Below, piece after piece: positions 33,001 through 45,294 of a stretch of DNA of 64,000 bases. The notes beneath the pieces are model-generated. The model had not been told where the DNA came from. It did not search any database and saw only the letters and a program-made list of their open reading frames with translations. Positions within the stretch are counted from its first letter, which is position 1, and every line of letters begins with the position of its first letter. The translations under genes and the position numbers were made by a program. Origin of the DNA: Parasponia andersonii (taxonomy: Eukaryota > Streptophyta > Magnoliopsida > Rosales > Cannabaceae); NCBI GenBank assembly GCA_002914805.1, contig JXTB01000122.1, positions 837,816 through 901,815 of the forward strand, written 5' to 3'.

Positions 33001-34745
33001 AGATATTGATCTAGTAAGGCATTGGAATAAGGAAAAGCTTGTTAAACTCAATGGATAATATTTAGTCTTAATAGAAAAATGTGTGAGTCGGTTAATAAGC
33101 TCAATGACAAATAAAATAATAAAACAAAAATACATATATACAAATTTATCAATAGATATATTTGCACATAAATTTATGAACTTAAAATAAAGTATTTTAA
33201 TGACATTAACATAACAAAAAAACATAGATGTGCAGTAACGTTCTAAAATGGTAATATTAGCATATGTATATATATTATATGGTTTAAGTATCAAAAATAC
33301 GTATACAACTGAAGGAAATAAAAAAAACAATACTATCTATCTCTATAGATTACATTAAAAACAATTGAAGATTTTATTAATAATTAAAGTAAAGCCGCTA
33401 ATCATAAGCACATCAATTTCTTCTTGGAACGAAGAATCTATCTTTCATTGCACATATAAACTAGCAATTCTAGTAAGTCAATTAATTTATTTATTTTCTA
33501 TAAAAAGTAGAAATGAGCATACTAAATAAAAACTAGGAATGTTTATTATTGACTGGAAGCATTTATGAAAATTTTGGACACTACATAAAGTAACCATTTG
33601 GGTATGAGATTAAGGGATAAGAAGATAAGGCCCTAAAGTTGAAGAAGGCCGTTGAAGGGTTAAAGCAAGCACCAAGAGCATGGAATAGCCGCATCGACAA
33701 GTACTTCCAAGATAACAACTTCATTAAATGTCCTTATGAGCATATGTTGTACATCAAAGATCAAGATGGAGATATCTTGATCATGTGCCTCTATGTCGAT
33801 GATTTGATCTTCACGAGGAGTAATCCATCCATGTTCGAAGAGTTTAAGAAAGCAATGACATAGGAGTTCGAGATGACTGACATCAGACTCATGTGTTACT
33901 ATTTTGGCATAGAAGTGAAGCAAGAAAAAGATGGAATTTTCATTTCACAAGAAAGCTATGCTAAGGAGATCATCAAGAAGTTCAAGATAAATGATTGCAA
34001 AACTGTCAATACACCGATCGAATGTGGAGTCAAGCTATCAAAGCATGATGAAGGAGAAAAAGCGAATCAAATACTCTACAAGAGCTTAGTTGGAAGTTTG
34101 TGCTACCTGACTTGCACAAAACCTGATATTCTCTATGTTATGGGCCTGGTCAGTCGTTACATGAAATCTCCAATAATCACTCACTTGAAAATTGCCAAAA
34201 GAATCCTTCGATATATTAAAGGTACAACTAACTTTTGCTTACGATATTCATCATCTAATAACTATAATCTTGTAGGTTACGATAACAGTGATTGGAATAG
34301 AGACTTAGATGATCGAAAGAGTACAAGTGGTTTTATATTCTTCGTAGGAGACACTACTTTCACATAGATGTCTAAGAAGCAACCAATCATCACACTTTCA
34401 AGTTCTGAAGCAGAGTATGTTGCAGCTACATCATGTGTCTGTCATGTGATTTGGCTAAGAAATTTGTTAAAGAAATTATGTATTCCGCAGAATGAACCCA
34501 CTGAGATCTATATTGACAATAAATCAGTAATTGCATTAGCAAAGAATCCCATCTTTCATGATAGAAGCAAGTACATCGATACCTGCTACCATTATATAAG
34601 GGAATGTGTTGCAAAAAATAATGTGTAACTAAAGTATGTAAAGACTTAAGACTAATTGGCAGATATTTTCATTAAACCACTTAAGTATGAAGATTTTCTT
34701 AATTTAAGAAATTTACTAGGTATCACAAATCAAGTTTAAGAGAGG
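30015..34745 (+). pseudogene. Ty1/copia pol, 5' truncated and split by a solo LTR
   Basis: Part 1 (30015-31195): integrase from IKAMRSDKGGEF onward, then WAETVACAVYLLNRSPTRS, KLDDKSEKFVFIGYN, the linker and the RT N-terminus (MDEEIKAITKNDIWEL). Part 2 (33586-34745): KAVEGLKQAPRAWNSRIDKY, the catalytic LYVDDLIF (YVDD intact), then RNase H with SSSEAEYVAATSC. Defects: a TAG in SPQ-stop-NG, loss of the catalytic integrase Glu (GAARKK where GVAERK is usual), a frameshift at about 30290-30360, and TAG stops near 30540, 33862 and 34367. The gag and 5' LTR are missing. Interrupted between 31195 and 33586. Confidence 0.88.
31196..33585 (-). mobile_element. Solo chromovirus-type LTR inside copia pol
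   Basis: On the minus strand it begins TGTAGTGTCC and ends GGAGGTGTAATA (CA changed to TA). TAAAG flanks it on both sides (31191-31195 and 33586-33590), and copia coding sequence resumes at once. At 2390 bp it fits the long LTRs in this window. Reverse-strand landmarks (CATAAGCATGCAT, CTTGTGATGCAGATGA) match the LTR at 4890-8257, so both belong to one family. It encodes nothing. Confidence 0.88.
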
Positions 34746-35125
34746 TATTAGAAATAAACTTTTTTTGTGACCCATTGGGCCATAATTTAATTGTTTGGGC
34801 TTATGTTGTGAGTTAGGCTTGTTTTAGTGTGTGTGTGTGTGTGTGTGTGTGTATCTAATAGCCCATAGTTTAACATCTAAGTTTCTAGAGTATTCTTGTA
34901 TTTGCTATATTACTCGTGTATTTTGTATAATTAATTAGGTGATAGAGCTTACAAGGAGCATCTAGAATCATCCTTAGAGTAGTATAAATAGAGTGCTACT
35001 CCCTCTATTTTGAATCAAACAAAAGAGAAACAATTCAAGTAGTAATACAAATTTTCTCTTCTACCAAAATTATCTCTAGTTTCTTTCTTAGCCTTTCTAG
35101 CCTTAAAAATTTCCTATTTTCAACA
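34746..35125 (+). repeat. 3' LTR of the truncated copia at 30015
   Basis: Follows the purine-rich tract AAGAGAGG; starts TATTAGAAATAAAC (TG changed to TA) and ends CTATTTTCAACA. It contains a GT microsatellite (34827-34852) and TATAAATAGAGTG as a TATA region. It differs greatly from the 41389 LTR except at the termini. Confidence 0.7.
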
Positions 35126-37950
35126 AGTACGACCAGTACGTGGAATACATGGAACTAAGGGAGATGGTGCATGGTCATGGGAAGGTTGTGAGACAGATGA
35201 AATAACATGAGATGGGCAATCATTTGGAGGACTTGAATGAGCACGTGATGTAGCAGTAGATAGGCTAGGCAATGCAGTGGACCGTGGGGTGGGAGATAAC
35301 GGTTATGAGCTAGGTTATGAGGTGGTGGGCTACAATATTGGAGAAGATTTATTAATTAAAGGTATTGGCCAAGAAGTTATACCTACTTCAAAAGTCCTCG
35401 AGCTTGAAGAATTTGAAGTTGTAGAATGTGACCCAGTGATGACATAGTAGTAGGAATAGTAGTAACTGGGGAAAATAGTGCTACTAAGGAGGAAGATTTT
35501 GATGACCATTGTTGAATAAGAGAGGAAGATAATTTAGAGGGAGTGGAAAACACAGTAACAACAGGAAATACATTTTTAATAAATTTAACATGATGAGATT
35601 GAAAAATCTTTTTTTTATCTGGGTTGTAACACTTGTAGGCACTTTAGTCAGTTGAATATCCTAGAAAAATACACGAAGTAGACTTGGGTTTGTGTTTAGT
35701 ATAAGATTTTAACCATGGAAAACAAAGACACTGAAAAACTCGTAATTTATCAGAGTTCAGAGGACTTTGAAAAAGACACTCATAAGGAGATTTGTGATTT
35801 ATTAGGACTGGAGTAGGAAGACGATTGATAAGGTAAATGGCAGCAGTAAAGTGTAGGTCCAATAAGATAGAGAGAGAGGCGATGTGAAGAAGGGTGAGGC
35901 CAGTTTCAACAACATGTTGGTGATGTCGTTCAGCAGAATCATTATGTTGTGGAGTATCACGAGGTGTTTTTAAGTGTTGAATACCATGACTTTATAGAAA
36001 TGATTTGAGAGCAATATATTCACCTCCACCATCAGAATAGACTGTCACAATTTTATTTTTGAAGAAATTTTTGACTAATAATTTAAATCGAAGAAAAATT
36101 GAGTAAGCATCAGATTTTCGACATAAAGGATAAAACCAAACATACTTAGTGTAGGGATAAACAAAAGTAATATGATAATTAAATCCATCAACAGAGACAA
36201 TGGGAGAAGGACCCTAAACATCCGTATAAACAAGAGGGCTCTACTTTTTAAAGAAGTACCAAGAGGTAAACGATGAGTTTTATTACAATGACAGGAAAAT
36301 AATAAAATGAGTTTAAAGATTTGACGGGTAATGAAGCAATATTAAAGCGAGCAAGTTGACTTGTGACATTGGTAGAGGGATGACCATGAAGATTGCGTCA
36401 AAGTTGATAGGAGCCTTTGACACCAACGCATGCACTGGGAAAAGTGGTTGAGGTTGATGTCAGAGCCAAATTTCTAGGCCATTTATAAACGTCGAACTTG
36501 TTCGGACCGTGAAACAGGTGTGCCTCCGTGTGTAAATCCTTCACAACAAAAAAATTGGGAAAAAATTCAACAGAAGCATGATTAGTTTACAAAATTGAGA
36601 TACAGAAATTAGATTTTGACGAATGGAAGGAACACACAGAACATTGGAAAGGGAAATTGTATTATGAGAAGAAGGTAAAGAAACGAAGTCAATGTGAGAA
36701 ATAGGTAGACCTGAGCCATCACCAATCATAACATCTTCTGTGCCATCATAATTTTGATACCGTAACATATTGGAAAGATCTGATTTGACATGATGAGACG
36801 TACCATAGTCCGTAAGCCAAGGAGAAGTAGTTGAAGTGAACGGAGAAATATGATTGGCCTGTGGAGACAGACGTAAGTGCCGAAATAATTTGTAGCATTA
36901 ACGAGCATTATGTCCACGTTTGCTACAAAACTGGCAGAACACCGGTTGTGACAAGGGTGTCAGAAGAAGACCCGTAGAGGGCTTGCGATCATTCATGGGT
37001 GCCATAAGAGACTGAGCTTGGGTCGTGGTTAGATTGTGATGGACCACGTTTTTCAGGACCATGGGCAAAGTGAGGGGCAGAGTTGGTGCCACTTGAATGT
37101 AGTGGACCCGAGCCACGAGCAAAGTTGGCGGTGATGAGAATCGAGTCGAGCTCTTGTTTATTAACTTTGAGAAATTCCTCGTGATCAACCAATTTGTCAT
37201 ATAAATCTTCAAAAGAAATAGGCGTATCGCGGGTGTGCAGAGCAGCAACAACTTCCTTGTATTCGTTACCAAGACTTCGAAAGTAGTAGAGAAGCATATC
37301 TACATCACTGGGTGGGGAACCAATATTGGCTAATTCATCAACAATAGATTTGAGACTCTGAAGAAATTCAGCAACGAGCTTTGTACCATGAGTCATGGAG
37401 CTTAAACGGCCTTTAAGGTGCATCATACGGGTATGGGACTAACTAGCATAGAGTTTAGTAAGGCGATCCCAGGCTTTTTTGCTTGTTTTAGAATATGAGA
37501 TGAAGGCGACAACTGTTTCTGATAGCAAGGCAAGGATTGCATGGAGAAGAAGTTGATCTTGACATTTCCAAAGGAGATAGGTAGGATCTGGTGTGGAGGA
37601 ATTGTTAGAGATAATGAGAGGTTTAGGACCAACTGAATTGCCAGAGATGAAACTAAGAAGGTCAGACCGAAAAGAAGAGCATGGAATTGAGCACGCCAAA
37701 AGGGGTAATTGGAGGAAGTGAGTTTGAAGGGCAATGGTGCAGTGACATTTATGGTGATGAGATTAGGTGGAGAGGAGGCAGGGGCGGTGGGAGTCGAAAC
37801 CATTTGTGGGTGTGATACTTTGATTAGTGCTTGATTATTCCATGAGTAGGAAAGGAACGTGGAGAATATTGGCTGTGTTGAAAAAAAAAAAATACAAATA
37901 TTGGCCAGGAATTGAAGATACTCAGTAGAGCTTAGATTTCACTGATACCA
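35126..37950 (-). pseudogene. Ty1/copia fragment, second family (gag, protease, integrase part)
   Basis: Reading leftward: primer site TGGTATCAGTGAAATC (37935-37950), gag start MVSTPTAPASSPPNL with KLTSSNYPFWRAQFHALL (37803 down), gag core with FLQSLKSIVDELA and SFEDLYDKLVDHEEFL (36989-37426), zinc knuckle CQFCSKRGHNAR followed by a stop before the last Cys (about 36895-36935), protease-like ISLSNVLCVPSIRQNLISVS (about 36580-36650), and the integrase C-terminus AAIYLINRLPTPVLINHKSP to IFLGYSTD (35644-35862). A gag frameshift is near 37680. RT and RNase H are absent. It ends where the plus-strand copia LTR ends at 35125. Confidence 0.85.
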
Positions 37951-39964
37951 TAAAGAGACTATGATATGATACTGGAAAATTGATAATTCTTTATTGATAG
38001 TAAACATATATATATAGACATAATAATAATTTACAAATCAAAATTTAAATGAAATTACAGTGGACTATGAAGGCTGAAAATCTGAAATAAAATACAAAAA
38101 AAAAAAAAAAAAAATCTAAACTCCAGCTATCATTTAAACTAAGAATAAGATATAACAATTTAATTTAAATTATTTTGACTTTGTTAAGATTGTTGGAGTA
38201 GATGACTCATCATTCTCAATAGCCATTAGTGCCACACCAATATATTCTTCGTTGAACCCTTAAGAAAAATCCATATGCTAATCTAGGCATTAAAATGAAA
38301 AAAAAAAAAAAAGAAAAGAAAAGAAAAAAGAGCTCTTAGCAAAATGGCTGCTTTTCATTCTTTATTTTAGTAAGTGTCATTGTTTTTTGCTTTATAGCAA
38401 AATGGTTGGAATTTATCAGTTCAAAAAGTTTTACTATATCAGATATTAAATATATACGTAATAGGAACTGACATACACTAATATGCAACTGATTTATTAA
38501 AGAACTCATACACATTAGTATAGGATGATTTATTGACAGCTGATATATTGAATTTCTAATATACTCATTATAAAAGTTGATAAGAATCATAAAAAGGTAA
38601 AAATAAAAATAAAGACACTTATAAAAGTGAGGTGTCATACTTGACGTGCGCTATTTTATAAATATGCAAGGTATTTATCTCTATTCTATAATAATATAGA
38701 ATAATTGAACTCTAATAAATACCAATAAATCATGTGTAACCTAATAATTCTATTAAGTCTCTAAATATTAAAAATTAACTATTCAAAGTATATATTGTAA
38801 TTTAATAAATTTGTATTAGTTAACTTTATCAGTATATATATATTCCCAAACTTTCCTTCTTTCACTTATGAACTCAAATGCATTCCAATTATCTAGACAA
38901 ATTCTTCCTTAATGAACCTCTTAATTAACGATCTTTAAAACTTTGGAGGAAAAAATAAAAGGATGAACTAGAGGCTCAGTTAGTAACTAATAATCTTATC
39001 TAATTTGATCAAATATGTATAAACCAAAATCATAACAAATATTTTTCAAAATAAATTTGGCTTCAGAAACCAAAACTTTTGAAATATTCAAATTAAGTCA
39101 TTTAAAAAATAATTTGACAAAAAGAAGTAATAAATTTCCAAATCTGTCTTTTCAAATCCCTTTTTCAGTTAATAATAATTTCAATTATATTTTTTCTCAG
39201 TTTTTAGCAACTATGGTCATACTTAACCCCTATGATTAGGTCTGAATCTGCTACAAATAATTTTTGTAGCCGAGTCCGAATCTACAACACAAACAACCCT
39301 TGGAGCTTGGTCCAAATCTATTACAAATAATCAATATAGCCAGGTATAAATCCATAGTATTTAACCCTGTAACTAGGTCAGTATTGGCCACATATAACCC
39401 CTATAGAATCGGTCCATATTATATAGTAACTGAAAAGAGTTTCAAAATACATTCATATACAATAACAGTTCATAAATAGTTTCACTTTTCTCATTACATT
39501 ACTATAATTATTTCAAAATAATTTTCATATAACAATGCTTAATAATAATTTCATATACTTGATTCATATTTTGGTATAAATAACTATAAAATCAGAAAAA
39601 GTGACTATTACAGTAAAACAATATTTTTTCAATAGATAAACTCATTTCGTAAAAAGTATATCTATATCTCTTGCCATTTTTGTGTCAATGGTAATAGTGC
39701 TTTATCCCGTTGCCTCTATATAGTCATCATTTCCAATTTTTATTTTGTCTTGATTTTATTAAGCCTACAGAAAATAGTTTCACCCCTTGGTCATGTGGTT
39801 ACTGTAACCACTATCTAAGTGCCTAAGTACCATCTATCTTTTTTCTCTTCCGATGTAGCTTGGCAAATATATAAGAGATTATTCTCTGAGTTTGTTTCTT
39901 CAAAAAAATAAGCTTGATGATTTTGTTTCAAATGGCAAGATTTTTTTAGATGTCCGAACTTTTT
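37951..39964. other. Probable LTR remnant then intergenic DNA
   Basis: The sequence just beyond the primer site (from about 37961, TGATATGATACTGG) should be the 5' LTR of the preceding fragment, but its outer edge was not found. The remainder is AT-rich with no recognisable gene. Confidence 0.4.
39225..39420. repeat. Degenerate short tandem repeat, unit about 45-55 bp
   Basis: Variants of AACCCCTATGATTAGGTC, GAATCTGCTACAAATAATTT and GTAGCCGAGTCCGAATCTAC recur about four times with drift. Origin unknown. Confidence 0.5.
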
Positions 39965-40832
39965 GCAATTTTGGCATTATGATTTTTTTTTAAGACCAAC
40001 AATCTTTCTCTATGTGACTTTTTCGCTTGCAAATACCACATGGAGGATACTTACCATTATTTTCTGTCTATTTTCTTTTTAAAAAAAAAGTCTCTCACCT
40101 TTTTTTTTTAATTTCTGAGACTATGTACTGAATTTAAATTGAAAGGCATTTTCTATGTCATTTCATAATACCTTTCTAATCTTTTTTCATAAGCCTTTAA
40201 AGAGCCCACTAATTCTGCAGTTGTTAATTTATTTATGTCTTTTATCTCTTTAATAGCTGCAATAATGAGATCATGTTTTTCTATGCAGGTAACTAGAATT
40301 TTACCCACAACTTTCTCTTTTGGATTATCATCTTGATAGGCTCTTAATTGATTTACTATTTCATCTATTCTTGAATAATAATCTTTAACGGTCTCAGAAT
40401 CTTTCATTTATAAATTTTCAAACATTCTTCTCAAAGTTTGAAGTACAGTAGCATGTACTTTTTCATTGCCTTGGAACTCCTCCTGTAAATTATCTCATGC
40501 TACTTTTGCACTTGTACCTCCCATAATTCTTGGAAAATATTTGTCTGCCAAGTGTATCCGGAGTGCAAGTAGTACTAGAGAATCTTTGTATTGATTCTCC
40601 TTTAGCTCTTTTTCTTGTGCTGTATTTAGAGTGGAAATGTCTTCGGGAACAATAAATCCGTTACTAACAACATCCCACAAGTCTCGAGTACAAAAATAAT
40701 TCTTCATTTTGATAGACCAAAAATTATAGTTTTCACTATAGAAGACTGAAATTGGGATTGATGAGTGGAATATATCGGGCCATAGTAATAGATTAGAAAA
40801 ACACTACACCTAGACTCTGATACCACGTTTAT
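39965..40832 (-). pseudogene. Ty1/copia gag relic (third family) with primer site
   Basis: Minus strand: primer site TGGTATCAGAGTCTAGG (about 40813-40829), gag N-terminus KNYFCTRDLWDVVSNGF (40640-40707), RIHLADKYFPRIMGGTSA, then SETVKDYYSRIDEIVNQLR and KLTTAELVGSLKAYEKRL (40153-40407), and a zinc knuckle CGICKRKSHIEKDC (about 39995-40036, CX2CX4HX4C intact). Stops separate the blocks. No pol follows. Confidence 0.8.
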
Positions 40833-41388
40833 CAGTATATAGAAATAGTTAATTGGAATTGGATGGCTTGGATTTAAATGAGTGGTATGCAAAAGGGAGA
40901 CTAAATTATAAGATACAGGATGTGGGATAGTGGGTGATGATCATGAGGCTTTAGGCCAGCACTTGGACAAGATATGAGAAGGAATATTGGCTTTAGTTTT
41001 ATATATATAAGATAGAAAAGACAACAAGTAGGAGTTGATAATAATTATGGACGAAAAAGACCATATAGTATTGATTGATTATTGTTCTTCTTGTTGTTTA
41101 ATGCTTCGCATGCACATTATACATATATATATATATATATAGCCATGATAGTCGGTTATTTTCACCGACATTAGATTTTTTTTGCAGCCACTTTCTATTA
41201 TATGGATATTTAGTGTCTAGATTTTTCTAAAATTATTAAAACAATCATTATTTATGAATTTTTATTAATTTATGAATAGTTCAGATGAATCTCGAAATTC
41301 GCAGCACTTTCTCAATAATTATATAGTAACCAGAATAAATAGGCAAATGGCTGTAAGTAATGACCACCAAAATCTTGAAAATAGGTGA
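40833..41388. other. Possible LTR remnant and intergenic DNA
   Basis: Immediately outside the gag relic's primer site, so part should be its 5' LTR, but no outer boundary is seen. A TA run lies at 41122-41141. Confidence 0.35.
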
Positions 41389-41860
41389 CGTTGAAAAAAT
41401 AAATTTGTTTAAGCCCATAAGAAGTGTTTTAAACCTATCAACATGAGGCCTAATAAGTTAGAATTAGCCTAAGTGTAAAGCTTATAAAAGAAAAAATCCA
41501 AGTCCAAATTAAATAAGTCTTCCACCTAGAATCTTCTAGTGTTAGCTAGATATTAGTTTTTTACATGTGAATTATTTGATTACTTAGATTATTATTAGAA
41601 GTGTGTAGAAGAAAATATGTGTGGCTTAAGGATTTTTCTAAATGTTTATTTGTGCGGCTCTCATTATTTCTCATGTAGTATAAATACCCCTTCTCATTTG
41701 AGTTCTAAGCATCAAATAAAAAGCAAAACTTCTAAGAGTAAAGAGAAGAGAGAAAGAAGCATAACTTCTAGCGAGTGAGTGAGCTTGAAGAGTAAAGTTG
41801 AGAATTTTCTCTTGTAAAAGTATTTAAATGAATAATAAAGTTTTATTTTACTTTCCAACA
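41389..41860 (+). repeat. Copia 5' LTR
   Basis: 472 bp ending CTTTCCAACA, followed by the primer-binding site AGTATCGGAGTCAGG (41866-41880), a diverged match to the initiator tRNA-Met site. It contains GTATAAATACC as TATA. Confidence 0.88.
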
Positions 41861-42365
41861 AAGTAGTATCGGAGTCAGGTTATGAGTTCTCATAAAATTC
41901 TAAGTATGCTCTGTAGTTGCAGTTTTGACTGATTTTCTACATCAGAAAAGAATTCTTGAGATTGAGAGTATTATCTATTTATTCCAAATGTATTACTATT
42001 ACATATCAAATCGAAGAGCTCGACGAGATAAAAACACTGCTGCAAAAATCAGCCCAATCGGAGTCCGAAAGACTCTGAACAAGTTATCGGAAGTTTGCTA
42101 TCATAATTGAGTCAACTCACCGAGTTAAGCTGAGTCAGAGCCGTTTGACCAAGCCGTCATAGTCATTAACCGAGCCGTTAGAGCCATTGACCAAGCCGTC
42201 AGAGCCATTGGATCACACCGTTGACTACACCGTCGGAGTCGTTGACCCGACTGTTGACCAGCGTTGACTTTAACTAATTGATATACAAGTCAATCTTAAG
42301 ATTTTTTGATGTTCTGGATCAATCTGTGTAGTCAAAATTTCCAAAAATTTACTCTGTTAAGAATT

Positions 42366-43438
42366 ATGGCTACTGGCAGTTTAGTATCTCTTCAAGTTCC
42401 ACCACTTCAAGGTAACGACTTTGATAATTATACGATCAAAATGAAGGTCCTTCTTGGAGCACATGATGTTTGGGAAGTAGTAGAGAAAAGCTATAAAGAG
42501 CCAAGAGATGAGATAATAATATCCTCAATATAGAAAAATAGTTTAAAAGATTTAAGAATGAGAGACAAAAAAAGCTCTTTTCCTCATCTACCAGGCCTTA
42601 GATGATGACGGGTTTGAGAAAATCTCAAGTGCAACCTCCGCTAAGGAAGCATGGGAGAAACTTTAAATTTCATATAAGGGAGAAGAAAAGGTTAAAAAAG
42701 GTCTGTCTCTAAACTCTAAGAGGAGAGTTTGATTTACTACACATGACAGAGACTGAGTCAGTTTCTGACTACTTTTCAAGAGTTTTAGCCATTTCGAATC
42801 AAATGAAGCAAAATAGTGAGAAATTTGAAAATGTTATGATCATAGAAAAGATTCTTCATTCATTAGACTCTAAGTTCGAGAATATTATTACTATCATCAA
42901 AGAAACTAAGTATTTGGGATTCATGACAATAAAACAACTTCTGGGTTCTTTATAAACTCCTAAGGAAGAGAAAAAGAAGAAGCCAAATTTTAAGAAGCAG
43001 CTTCTCAATACACAACTTACAGAGAATGAAGACAGCCAATGTAGTGAAAGAAGTCAACATGGTCGTGGTAGAGGACAAGCTCGAGAATAAGGACGTGCTA
43101 CAAGTCGAGGTCGTGGATGAGGTTAGAATTCTAACAACCACAATGATCATATCAACAATTTCGAAAGAGGAGAAAGCTCTACAAGAAGTCATGGTAGAGG
43201 CCGAATGAACTCAAGACTTGAGAAGTCTCAAGTTGAATGCTTCAATTGTCACAAGTTTGGCCATTATGCTAGAGAGTGTAGAGCACCCAATAGCAAAATT
43301 AAAGAAAAAGTCAATTACATTGAAAAGAAAAGGGAAGAAAATGGTACCGTGCTACTACCATATAACAACAACGGATGACAAGACAACACATGGTATCTTG
43401 ACAACGGTGGTAGCAATCATATGTGTAGGCGTCGACTA
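42366..43438 (+). pseudogene. Copia gag and protease, frameshifted
   Basis: Gag begins MATGSLVSLQVPPLQGNDF (42366) and runs to an early stop near 42531. It resumes as FDLLHMTETESVSDYFSRVL (about 42731), has stops near 42953, and carries the zinc knuckle CFNCHKFGHYARECR at about 43242-43286. Protease-like DTWYLDNGGSNHMC follows at about 43382-43425, where the usual catalytic DSGAS-type motif reads DNGGS. Several frameshifts. Confidence 0.8.
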
Positions 43439-43769
43439 ATGTTCATAGAGCTTGATGAATCAATCAGTGGAAATGTTTCTTTTGGTGATGATTCAAAAGT
43501 TACGATAAAAGGAAAAGGTAAAATTCTTATCTGCTTGAAAATGGGGGGCATCAAGTTATTTCAAATGTTTATTATGTACCCACAATGAAAACAAACATCT
43601 TGAGTTTGGGACAACTCGTAGAGAATGACTATAATATTCACTTGAAAGATTATAGTCTTTCTATAAGAGATAACAACATGAACTTGATATGTCAAGAAAT
43701 AGAATGTTCTTATTGAACATTCAAAATGATATGGCAAAATACCTGAAAGCATGTTACAAGGATTCATCA

Positions 43770-45294
43770 TGGCTATGGCATTTGAGATTCGGGCATCTCA
43801 ACTTTGGAGGACTATAGCTACTATCCAAGAAAGAAATGGTGAGAGGCTTACCATGCATCAATCATCCTGATCAACTTTGTGATGGATGCTTATTCGGGAA
43901 GCAATTCAGGAAAAGCTTTCCGAAAGAGTCGAATTCAATAGCCTAAAAGCCACTAGAGCTCGTGCATATAGATGTGTGCGGTCCTATCAAACCAAGTTCT
44001 TTCGATAAGAGCAATTATTTCTTGTTCTTTATTGATAATTTCTCAAGAAAGACTTGGGTTTATTTCTTGAAGCAATAATTAGAAGTCTTTGAAGCTTTCA
44101 AGAAGTTCAAGGCTACTGTAGAGAAGGAAAGCGGTCTTCAGATCAAAGCTATGAGATCTGATAGAGGAGAAGAATTCACTTCAAAAGAGTTCCAGGAATT
44201 TTGCGAAGCAAATCGAATTCGACGACCTTTAACCGTTCCAAGATCCCCTCAAAAAATGATGTGAAAAAAAGAAAGAACCGGACCATCCTCAATATAACTC
44301 GAAGCATGCTGAAAAGTAAGAGATTACCCAAAGAGTTCTGGGCAGAAGCTGTTGCATGTGCAATTTATTTGTCCAATCGATCTCCAACAAGAAGTGTATA
44401 GGGAAAGACACCACAAGAAGCATGGAGCGGAAGGAAGCCTGGGATCTCCCACTTGAGAGTCTTTGGAAGCATAGCCCATATGCATGTGCCAGACAAACAT
44501 AGAACTAAGCTTGATGATAAAAGTGAGAAGTTCATTTTCATCGGCTATGACACCAACTCCAAAGGATATAAGTTAGACAATCCTAACAATGGAAAAGTAA
44601 TCATCAGCCGAGATGTAATATTCGATGAAGAAGGTGAATGAGACTTTAGTTCTCAAATAAATGACTACAATTTCTTTCCACAATTTGAAGATATGGAAAC
44701 ACCAGTAGAGCAAGCAAGAGAAGTCCATCAAAAGGCTATTACTCCACCTTCCTCACCAACATCATCTACTTATGAAGATTCACCTCCATCTTTCTTAACA
44801 GAGAGGCATGAAGAACGTACAAGAAGTCTTGAAGATCTATATGAGATGACTGATAGACTCGAAAACCTCACTCTATTTTGCCTATTTACTGATTGTGAAC
44901 CGGTGAACTTCCAAGAGTTTGTACAAGATGAAAAATAGAGGAATGCAATGGATGAAGAAGTCAAAGCTATAGAGAAGAATGACACTTGGGAACTATCCAC
45001 TCTTCCTAAAGGTTATAAAGCTATCAGTGTAAAATGGGTGTACAAGGTGAAGAAGAATGCCAACGGAGAGGTAGAAAGATACAAAGCAAGGCTAGTCGTG
45101 AAAGGCTATAGTCAAAGAGCTGGCATTGATTACGACGAGGTATTCACTCTTCTTGTATGATTGGAAACTATAAGACTAATTATTTCTCTTACTGCTCAGA
45201 TAAATAGAAGATTCATCATATAGATGTAAAGTCCGCATTTTTTAATAGAGTTCTTGAAGAAGAATTCTATATCGAACAACCATTAGGTTATGAG
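43770..45294 (+). pseudogene. Copia integrase and RT N-terminus, frameshifted
   Basis: Integrase: HIDVCGPI (about 43958) and MRSDRGEEFTSKEF (about 44151) hold two of the DDE acids. The third region reads SPQKMM-stop-KKE, with a single-base loss and no Glu. Then WAEAVACAIYLSNRSPTRS (to 44400, stop in place of Trp), HVPDKHRTKLDDKSE, linker [18 protein letters not shown], and RT start [16 protein letters not shown] and [13 protein letters not shown] (44948-45160). Stops near 44936 and 45160. Confidence 0.85.

Noticed and set aside
32935-33330. 131-codon minus-strand hydrophobic frame
   Set aside because: It lies in the solo LTR at 31196-33585; AT-rich DNA readily yields Phe/Ile/Leu/Tyr-rich frames.
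39225-39420. CRISPR-like array
   Set aside because: Repeats are degenerate, without constant spacers, in a plant nuclear genome.
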